The notes beneath the pieces were generated by a model. It saw only the letters and a list, made by a program, of their open reading frames with translations. It was not told the origin of the DNA and did no database searches. The position numbers and the translations under genes are program-made. Shown here piece by piece: positions 58,056 through 64,000 of a stretch of DNA of 64,000 bases. This DNA is from Adlercreutzia faecimuris (GTDB lineage Bacteria > Actinomycetota > Coriobacteriia > Coriobacteriales > Eggerthellaceae), in assembly GCF_022669055.1 (NCBI RefSeq), contig NZ_JAJMLW010000004.1, forward strand, positions 124,001 to 188,000. The letters are read 5' to 3'. Each line of letters begins with the position of its first letter. Position 1 is the stretch's first letter.

Positions 58056-58655
58056 TTGCGGGACGCCCTCCGGCGGGCGGCCGGCGGGAAGACGCCGCGT
58101 AAGCGGGCGCCGCGCAACCCGGCGGCCCGGCGGCAGGAGATCATCGACGCGGCGGCGGACCTCATATCCCGCGAGGGGACGGCGCGCGTGACCAACCGCC
58201 GGGTGGCGGAGCGCGCCGGGGTGCCGCTCGGATCCACCACCCAGTACTTCAAGAGCATCGACGAGCTGCGCCGGGCGGGGCTCGCCGAGCTCTCGCGGCG
58301 GATCGAGCGCGAGTACGACGAGGTGTTCGAGGTCGTGGCGGAGGGCTCCCGCGATGCCCGCGGGAGCGAGGCCTTGGCCGATGCCATCAGCGAGTACCTC
58401 TCGGATCCCGTGCGCGTGGGCGCCGACGCGGCGCTGTGTGCGGCCGCCGTCGAGGATCCGGAGGTGCGGGACATCACGCGCGCGGGCTTCGACGCGTTCC
58501 TCGGGCGGTGCGCGCCCCTCATGGACGTCGAGCGCGCGAAGATCCTCTTCGCCTTCACCGAGGGCGCCGTCCTGAACTCCTGCTACATGGGTGTCCCCTA
58601 CGACCGCCAGACCATTCGCCTGGCGGTTGCCCTCATCCTCGGCGACGCCCGCTAG
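58056..58655 (+). CDS. TetR-family transcriptional regulator
   Basis: A 199-residue regulator. The helix-turn-helix is at about 25-70 (RRQEIIDAAADLISREGTAR, then VTNRRVAERAGVPLGSTTQY), followed by a helical ligand domain of the usual size. No ATG is available; I chose TTG 58056 because GAGGGG lies seven bases before it. GTG 58041 is an alternative adding five residues but without a ribosome site and inside a small CCCCTC/GAGGGG stem. Target genes unknown; the YdeI-like gene just upstream is a candidate. Confidence 0.85.
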   Translation: MRDALRRAAGGKTPRKRAPRNPAARRQEIIDAAADLISREGTARVTNRRVAERAGVPLGSTTQYFKSIDELRRAGLAELSRRIEREYDEVFEVVAEGSRDARGSEALADAISEYLSDPVRVGADAALCAAAVEDPEVRDITRAGFDAFLGRCAPLMDVERAKILFAFTEGAVLNSCYMGVPYDRQTIRLAVALILGDAR

Positions 58656-59011
58656 CCGCTAGCCGCCGGTCGCGTCCGGCGTCCTCGCCTTCCGGTCGCG
58701 CCTGAGCCCCTCGGCGCTCCGTCTGCCGCCCGTGGGCCGCCCCCCCGACGCCCGCGAGCCACATGTGCCGCCCGGCGCCCCGCGGGTTGGCGGCTTGGCT
58801 TATTTGTTTCCCCATGAGAATATAGCCAAGGAGAAAGGTTTCGTAGAGGGCCTCTGATCTGGTAAAACGCAGGGACATCACCCATAGTTGGCGAGGAGAT
58901 CCATCTTCTGGAAACCTGAAATCACTCTAACTTTCGCCCATTACGGACGTTTCGACGCCCATCCCCTTCTCGGTAGAGTCGTTCGCGTAGGAACGACCAC
59001 GAGGGGGACTC
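58656..59011. other. Spacer before the DmsABC-like operon
   Basis: No gene seen. The middle (58795-58960) is AT-richer than its surroundings and has a TTGGCT...AGCCAA pair (58795-58800, 58824-58829). TAGAGT at 58974-58979 is a weak -10 candidate, 33 bases before the ATG. Regulation of the operon is likely to be read here. Confidence 0.5.
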
Positions 59012-59890
59012 ATGGGGAACTCAAATCTGGACGCCGTGCTCGCCGAGGCAGACGATCGCGTGGCTTGCGCGCTCGCCGCCGCAACCGAGGATCCGGCGCC
59101 CGCCTCGCTGGAGGAGGCCGTCGAGAAGGTGACCGCCTGCGTCACCGCCAACCACGCCAACACCCTGCCGCTTCTTGCCTGCCTGCGCGCGGTGCCCGAG
59201 CCCGTGCCCTACCGCGCGGCCGCCGACGCCGTCGACGCGCTGCCGGTGATGGCGCTCACCACCCAGAACGCCTACGTGCTGTTCGACCTGCTCGTGCGGG
59301 CGGGCGGCGTGGCTGCCATCCCCGTCGAGGAGCCGGCCCCCGCGGCCGCGTCCGAGACCGGTGTGCCGGCAGTCGCCGTTCCCGCTGCCGAGGCCCCGGT
59401 CGCCTCCGCTGCGGCCACCAAGGCCACCAAGTCCGCCAAGGCCCCGGCCGCTGCCGTCCTCGTCCCCGCAGATGCCCCCGCATCTGCGGACGCTGCCAAT
59501 CCCCCGGCCTTCCCGGCCGCTGCCAGCACCGCCCCCGTCACGGACTCCCTCCCCGACCAGCCGGTTGACCACCTGCTCGTCGTTACCGAGGCGGGGCGCG
59601 CGGTGCTCGGCGCCTTCGAGCCTACTCGTCGCTTCGCGGCCCTCATCGAGCAGGAGCCGGCGGGCTACGCCGATGCCTATGCGCGCGTGCTCGACCTGTG
59701 CGCGCGTTCCGCAGGCGCCTCGCGCGCCGATATCGAGGAGGTCCTGGCCGGGCACCCGGCCCTCTTCTCCCCGAAGCAGATCTACCCCAACTACTTCATC
59801 TCGAAGCTCGAGACCGTCGACGGTATCTCTTGGGACGGCTGCTGGCACGTTACCGAGTCGGGGTTGCGCATGCGCGCCCTGGTCGGCTAG
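59012..59890 (+). CDS. Uncharacterised two-domain protein heading the molybdoenzyme operon
   Basis: A 292-residue protein I do not recognise. Residues 1-95 form a compact helical domain (LEEAVEKVTACVTANHANTL, ALPVMALTTQNAYVLFDLLV). Residues about 96-185 are a flexible Ala/Pro/Val/Thr-rich linker. Residues about 187-292 form a second helical, winged-helix-like domain (LLVVTEAGRAVLGAFEPTRR, ARVLDLCARSAGASRADIEE, HVTESGLRMRAL). No signal peptide or cysteine motif. It is 58 bases before the catalytic subunit, in the same direction, with GAGGGGGA before the ATG. Assembly factor or regulator of the enzyme are possible by position only. Confidence 0.75.
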   Translation: MGNSNLDAVLAEADDRVACALAAATEDPAPASLEEAVEKVTACVTANHANTLPLLACLRAVPEPVPYRAAADAVDALPVMALTTQNAYVLFDLLVRAGGVAAIPVEEPAPAAASETGVPAVAVPAAEAPVASAAATKATKSAKAPAAAVLVPADAPASADAANPPAFPAAASTAPVTDSLPDQPVDHLLVVTEAGRAVLGAFEPTRRFAALIEQEPAGYADAYARVLDLCARSAGASRADIEEVLAGHPALFSPKQIYPNYFISKLETVDGISWDGCWHVTESGLRMRALVG

Positions 59891-59948
59891 CGCCCGCCTC
59901 CGCCCAATGGAATACGAAGCAGGAAGAGAGTCAAGAGGAGGGAGCTCA

Positions 59949-62657
59949 ATGAGCCATTCCAGCATGACACGCCGGGGATTCCTAAAGTCCACGGCAGCCA
60001 TGGGGGCCGTGGCCGCGCTCGGAATCAGCGCAGCCGGCAGCCTCGTCGAGGCGGATCCCGCCCATGCGGCGACCGCAGGGGAGGAGAAGGTCTACAAGAC
60101 CTCGTGCCGCGCCTGCATCGCCAATTGCGCGGTGCTCGCCCATGTGCGTGACGGCCGCGTCATCAAGATCGAGGGCAACCCGGAAAGCCCCATGTCCCAA
60201 GGCGGCGTGTGCGCCAAGGGCCTGGCCGGCATCCAGGCGCTCTACCACCCCAACCGCAACAAGTACCCCATGCGCCGCGTGGGCGAGCGCGGCGGCAACC
60301 AGTGGGAGCGCATCAGCTGGGAGGACGCCATCACCGAGGTGGCCACCAAGATCAACGAGATGTCCGACAAGTACGGCTCGGAGTCCATCTCGGTGTCCAC
60401 GGGCGGCGGCGGAAACCCGCACTTCTCCAACATCAAGCGCTTTGGCGAGGCCATCAACACCCCCAACGTGTGGGAGCCCGGCTGCGCCCAGTGCTACCTG
60501 CCCCGCATGGGCGCGGCGCTTCTGGCCTACGGCCGCGGCAAGCCCAACAACCTGTCCTTCTCCGATTCCAACGGCTGGGACTACTACTACACCGACAGCC
60601 CGGTGACCTCGCTCGTGCTGTGGGGCACCGACCCCTCCAACTCCTCGGTGGCCACGGGCGGTCGCGCCCTGGCCGAGCTGCGCGCCCGGCCGCAGGGTCT
60701 CAAGACGGTCGTCATCGACCCGCGCTACACCCTCGATGCCGCCAAGGCCGACGTGTGGCTGCCCATCCGCCCCGGCACCGACGTGGCCCTGCTGCTCACC
60801 TGGACCAAGTGGATTCTCGACAACGAGAAGTACGACGAGGAGTTCTGCCGCTCTTGGACGAACATGCCCTACCTCATCAACCCCGAGACGCGCCTTACCC
60901 TCAAGGCGACCGAGGCGGGCCTGGAGGGCACCGACGCCGACTACGTAATCTGGGATCCGGCCGCGAACGCGCCGGTAGTCGTCCAGTACCCGATGAACGA
61001 GGGTGTGGCCGCCCCGCTGTTCGGCACCTACGAGGTCAATGGCATGCAGTGCCCCACCGGCGGCGAGCTGCTCAAGCAGTCCGTCGAGGAGTGGACGCTC
61101 GAGAAGGGCGCGGAGGTCTGCTGGCTCGACGCCGACCAGATCGAGCGTGCGCTTGAGATCTACACCGACCCCGAGGGTCAGTCCGGCATCATGCAGGGCG
61201 TCGCCATCGACCAGTACGCCCAGTCGCAGCAGAGCGCCCTGGGCGCCCTCAACCTCGAGTTTCTCATGGGCAACGTGGAGAAGCCGGGCACCATGCTGCA
61301 GAGCTTCGCGCCCGCTCCCTGCAAGGACCAGCTGGGCAACACCCCGCGCCTGCTCTCTAAGGACAAGGTCATGAAGCGTGCCGGCTACCTGGAGCACAAG
61401 GGCCTCATCTGCTGGGACATGGCGTTCATCCCCGGCATCTTCGACATGATGCGCGACGGCGACCCCTATCAGATCCACATGTGGATCGAGCGCTCGGGCA
61501 ACAAGCACGTGGTGCTGGGCAACTCGTCGTGCCTCGATGAGATCACGCCGAACGTCGACTACATCGTGCACGCCTTCATGTACCCGACCGCCTTCTCGGT
61601 CCTGTGCGCCGACCTCATCCTGCCCACCACCGAGTGGCTTGAGACCAACCTGCCCATCCCGCAGCTCAACACCATCGTCATGCGCCAGGCGGTCACCCAT
61701 CTGTTCGAGACGGTGGAGGAGGGCATCATCTGGACGAACATCGTCCAGAAGTGCGCCGAGCTGGGCAACGAGCACGCTGCCAAGGCCTTCGACGCCGACG
61801 CCTGCATGACCACCCCGTTCTACAAGAACGAGTACGAGAAGCAGCTCCAGCATCTCAACAAGCTGGACATGACCTGGGAAGAGGCCTGCGAGCAGGGCGT
61901 CATCAAGTGGGCCGAGGAGGACGAGTACCGCACCTACGGCGTCTACCTCAAGCCCGATCCCGCCACCGGCCTGCCCAAGGGCTTCGGCACCCCGTCCAAG
62001 AAGCTCGAGGTGTACTGCGAGTCCAACATCATCCTGGGCCGCACCGGCGCCCCCTGGGCCCAGTGCGCGGAGGAGAAGCCGCTCGTGCTGCCCCCGGCGT
62101 CCGAGGACTACGAGCCCCTGGCCTACTACATGGAGCCCGCCGAGTCGCCCCTGACCGACACTGAGTACCCGCTGGTGCTGACGGAGGGCCGCCTGCCCAT
62201 GTACCACCACGGCACGCTGCGCAACATCCCCTACCTGCGCGAGATCTACCCCGTGCCCGAGATGTGGATCCACCCCGAGGACGCCGAGAAGTACGGCATC
62301 ACCGACGGCGAGTGGGTCAACATCGAGAGCCGCCGCGGCAAGACCCACGGCAAGGCGCGTGTGACCACGGGCATCGCCAAGGGCGTCGTCTACCAGGAGC
62401 GCTTCTGGGCTCCCGAGCTGCTGGACTCCGACGACCCGGCCCAGGCCTACAAGGTGATGAACGTCAACGTGCTCACCAAGAACGACGCTCCCTACAACCC
62501 GGAGTACGGCACCTACACACTGCGCGGCTTCCAGGTGAAGGTGAGCCCCAGCGACGATGAGATTCTCAAGAGCGTGTGGATCGAGCCCGAGCAGTTCAAC
62601 GCTTGGATGCCCGCTCCCAGCGATCCGACCGAGGATGTGTATGACTATGGCGCGTAA
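59949..62657 (+). CDS. Tat-exported DMSO-reductase-family molybdopterin oxidoreductase, catalytic subunit
   Basis: A 902-residue Mo/W-bisPGD enzyme. The Tat signal is MTRRGFLKS with a hydrophobic core, ending near residue 40 (PAHAA). The [4Fe-4S] ligands Cys53, 56, 60 and 88 follow C-x2-C-x3-C-x27-C exactly. Cys179 or Cys182 (PGCAQCYLPR) is at the usual place of the Mo ligand. Cofactor-binding segments include LVLWGTDPSNSSV, VIDPRYTLDAAKADVWLP and IRPGTDVALLLTW; the dinucleotide domain starts near 735. It acts outside the membrane with the ferredoxin and anchor that follow. Such enzymes in Eggerthellaceae reduce sulfoxides, N-oxides or dehydroxylate catechols; the substrate here cannot be told. 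Confidence 0.93.
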   Translation: MSHSSMTRRGFLKSTAAMGAVAALGISAAGSLVEADPAHAATAGEEKVYKTSCRACIANCAVLAHVRDGRVIKIEGNPESPMSQGGVCAKGLAGIQALYHPNRNKYPMRRVGERGGNQWERISWEDAITEVATKINEMSDKYGSESISVSTGGGGNPHFSNIKRFGEAINTPNVWEPGCAQCYLPRMGAALLAYGRGKPNNLSFSDSNGWDYYYTDSPVTSLVLWGTDPSNSSVATGGRALAELRARPQGLKTVVIDPRYTLDAAKADVWLPIRPGTDVALLLTWTKWILDNEKYDEEFCRSWTNMPYLINPETRLTLKATEAGLEGTDADYVIWDPAANAPVVVQYPMNEGVAAPLFGTYEVNGMQCPTGGELLKQSVEEWTLEKGAEVCWLDADQIERALEIYTDPEGQSGIMQGVAIDQYAQSQQSALGALNLEFLMGNVEKPGTMLQSFAPAPCKDQLGNTPRLLSKDKVMKRAGYLEHKGLICWDMAFIPGIFDMMRDGDPYQIHMWIERSGNKHVVLGNSSCLDEITPNVDYIVHAFMYPTAFSVLCADLILPTTEWLETNLPIPQLNTIVMRQAVTHLFETVEEGIIWTNIVQKCAELGNEHAAKAFDADACMTTPFYKNEYEKQLQHLNKLDMTWEEACEQGVIKWAEEDEYRTYGVYLKPDPATGLPKGFGTPSKKLEVYCESNIILGRTGAPWAQCAEEKPLVLPPASEDYEPLAYYMEPAESPLTDTEYPLVLTEGRLPMYHHGTLRNIPYLREIYPVPEMWIHPEDAEKYGITDGEWVNIESRRGKTHGKARVTTGIAKGVVYQERFWAPELLDSDDPAQAYKVMNVNVLTKNDAPYNPEYGTYTLRGFQVKVSPSDDEILKSVWIEPEQFNAWMPAPSDPTEDVYDYGA

Positions 62658-63273
62658 CTGCATTGTGGTGAACCTCGACCGCTGCACCGGATGCTTCGGC
62701 TGCGAGGTCGCCTGCAAGATGGAAAACGACGTGGCCCTGGGCCAGCGCTGGTCGAAGGTGTTCACCGTGGGCCCGGTGGGGGAGTACCCCGACATGACCC
62801 GCTACGCCCTGCCGACCATGTGCCAGCAGTGCGAGGATGCCCCGTGCGTGTCGGTGTGCCCCACCGGTGCGAGCTATCGCGACAAGGACAACGTGGTGCT
62901 GGTGAACAAAGAGCAGTGCATCGGCTGCAAGTACTGCATGATGGCGTGCCCCTACGGCGTGCGCTCGTGGAACGCCGACGAGGGCTGCGTCGAGAAGTGC
63001 ACCCTCTGCGGCCAGCTCACCTCCCAGGGCAAGCAGCCCGCCTGCGTGAAGAGCTGCGCGGCCGGCGCCCGCTTCTACGGCGATTTGGACGACCCCGAGT
63101 CGGCTGTGTCCAAGGAGCTGGCGAAGTACGACGAGAAGGACATCCACGTCCTGCGCGATGCGGGGAACAAGCCCGCCACCCGCTACATCATGACCGATAT
63201 GATCGGCACGTGGTACGACCGCGTCGAGCCGCGCGGCGGCCACCAGACGGCGGCCTACCCGGTCGAGGATTAG
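62641..63273 (+). CDS. DmsB-type four-cluster ferredoxin subunit
   Basis: A 210-residue electron-transfer subunit with four [4Fe-4S] sets: CTGCFGCEVAC near the N-terminus, CQQCEDAPCVSVCPTGA, CIGCKYCMMACPYGV and CTLC...CVKSCAAGA. It passes electrons from the membrane anchor to the catalytic subunit. Several in-frame ATGs are near (62635, 62641, 62647); 62641 has GAGG at the right distance. It overlaps the catalytic gene by 17 bases. No signal of its own, as expected for a subunit exported as a complex. Confidence 0.93.
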   Translation: MTMARNCIVVNLDRCTGCFGCEVACKMENDVALGQRWSKVFTVGPVGEYPDMTRYALPTMCQQCEDAPCVSVCPTGASYRDKDNVVLVNKEQCIGCKYCMMACPYGVRSWNADEGCVEKCTLCGQLTSQGKQPACVKSCAAGARFYGDLDDPESAVSKELAKYDEKDIHVLRDAGNKPATRYIMTDMIGTWYDRVEPRGGHQTAAYPVED

Positions 63274-63289
63274 AAGAGAGGAGACCGAC

Positions 63290-64000
63290 GTGGAGATCCA
63301 ATGGTCCCTTGTCCTTTTCACCTGCCTGTCGGGCGCGGGCGCGTGGCTGCTTGCCTGCGCCGGCCTTGACGCCTTCCGCGGGCTGACGCGGAAGGCGACG
63401 GCGCCGGCTGTCGTGGCCGCCCTCGTGCTCATCGTGGTCGGCGGCCTGGCCTCGGCCACGCACCTGACCCACGTCGACCGCATCATGGCGGTCCTGGCGC
63501 ACCCGGCCCCCGGCATCTTCCTGGAGGCGCTGCTGCTGGGCATCGACGTGATCGTCGGCGTGGTGTTCCTGGCGCTGGTCAAGCGCGAGGGCTCCGAGGC
63601 GGCCCGCAAGGCCCTCGGCGCCATCGCGGTGGTCATGGCCGCGGTGTTCAGCTTCTCGTGCGGGTCGTCCTACATGATGGCGTCCCAGCTGGCATGGAAC
63701 ACCGTCGCCCTGCCCCTGGGCTACCTGGGCACCGCCGCCGCCACCGGCACGGCGCTGTGGTACCTGCTGTGCGCCGCGCTCAAGGAGGACGGCCCGGCCC
63801 TGGCCTTCGCCGCCCAGGAGACCCTGGTCGGCGGCGTGGCCGCGCTGGTGCTGGCCCTGGCCTTCGGCTTCGCCTCGGGTGCGGCCATGGGCGCTGACGC
63901 CCTCACCTTCTGGGTGGGCGTGGTGCTGTGCGGCGGCGTGGTGCCCGCGGGCTGCGGCCTCATGGGCATGAAGAAGTCCGAGAGCGCGCTTCAGCTGGCC
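63290..64000 (+). CDS. DmsC-type membrane anchor subunit, 3' end beyond the window
   Basis: The first 237 codons are open to the right edge, with no stop. At least seven hydrophobic segments are visible, beginning MEIQWSLVLFTCLSGAGAWL, typical of the DmsC quinol-oxidising anchor (about 270-290 residues). GTG 63290 has AGAGAGGAG six bases upstream and lies 16 bases after the ferredoxin stop. With the two genes before it, it forms a DmsABC-like respiratory reductase taking electrons from menaquinol. Confidence 0.88.
   Translation, partial: MEIQWSLVLFTCLSGAGAWLLACAGLDAFRGLTRKATAPAVVAALVLIVVGGLASATHLTHVDRIMAVLAHPAPGIFLEALLLGIDVIVGVVFLALVKREGSEAARKALGAIAVVMAAVFSFSCGSSYMMASQLAWNTVALPLGYLGTAAATGTALWYLLCAALKEDGPALAFAAQETLVGGVAALVLALAFGFASGAAMGADALTFWVGVVLCGGVVPAGCGLMGMKKSESALQLA

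Overview
The window is about 64 kb of GC-rich bacterial chromosome, nearly gap-free and dominated by third-position G/C codons. Gene content points to an anaerobic gut actinobacterium of class Coriobacteriia, most likely family Eggerthellaceae (the Eggerthella/Gordonibacter/Adlercreutzia group): a bile salt hydrolase start, DMSO-reductase-family molybdoenzymes with their Fe-S and anchor subunits, VaFE-repeat surface protein plus class B-like sortase, and the pyrH-frr-uppS-cdsA-dxr-rseP-ispG-proS housekeeping run. The family-level placement is an inference from gene content, not from a marker-gene comparison.

Layout. 1-570: 5' end of a choloylglycine/bile salt hydrolase gene (minus strand) with its promoter. 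571-5877: a tightly coupled cluster wbpA-wbpB-wbpD-wbpE plus a GT4 glycosyltransferase, for a UDP-2,3-diacetamido-uronic acid sugar and its transfer. 6109-19158: pyrH, frr, uppS, cdsA, dxr, then a 3.9-kb minus-strand adhesin gene wedged in, then rseP, ispG, proS. 19159-25007: HAD phosphatase, phasin-like protein, two paralogous membrane-tethered XRE regulators flanking rlmB and yacP, and a DUF4097 protein. 25079-33101: rpoB-rpoC with its own promoter. 33221-35066: an orphan hisE-like gene and glmM. 35153-35712: a repeat-rich spacer. 35713-39643: a cytosolic-looking molybdoenzyme and a ferredoxin-TorD fusion. 39768-44001: ABC-2 permease, a LytTR regulator with an ABC-ATPase-derived N-terminus, an ABC exporter and two tiny membrane proteins. 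44203-48360: sortase-purF-purM-purN. 48521-52640: XdhC-family protein, a truncated MFS pseudogene with a 165-bp terminal-inverted-repeat element beside it, purH. 52848-56237: ATP-grasp protein, flippase-like membrane protein, methyltransferase. 56449-56850: palindromic repeat composite and tRNA-Pro(CGG). 57030-58655: small charged protein, YdeI-like protein, TetR regulator. 59012-64000: unknown two-domain protein followed by a DmsABC-like operon running off the right edge.

The points most worth a second look are: (i) the C-terminus of RpoC carries a helix-hairpin-helix segment (residues about 1327-1377) that lines up with the DNA-binding C-terminal domain of the RNA polymerase alpha subunit, including its main DNA-contact residues; (ii) a composite palindromic element occurs twice in mirror orientation (35200-35404 and 56449-56671), sharing a terminal sequence present in four exact copies; (iii) a separate 165-bp element with perfect 28-bp inverted ends (50779-50943) sits by a broken transporter gene; (iv) a ferredoxin subunit is fused to a TorD-type chaperone; (v) a LytTR regulator has a degenerate ABC-ATPase domain. 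No rRNA, CRISPR array, prophage or complete insertion sequence was seen.
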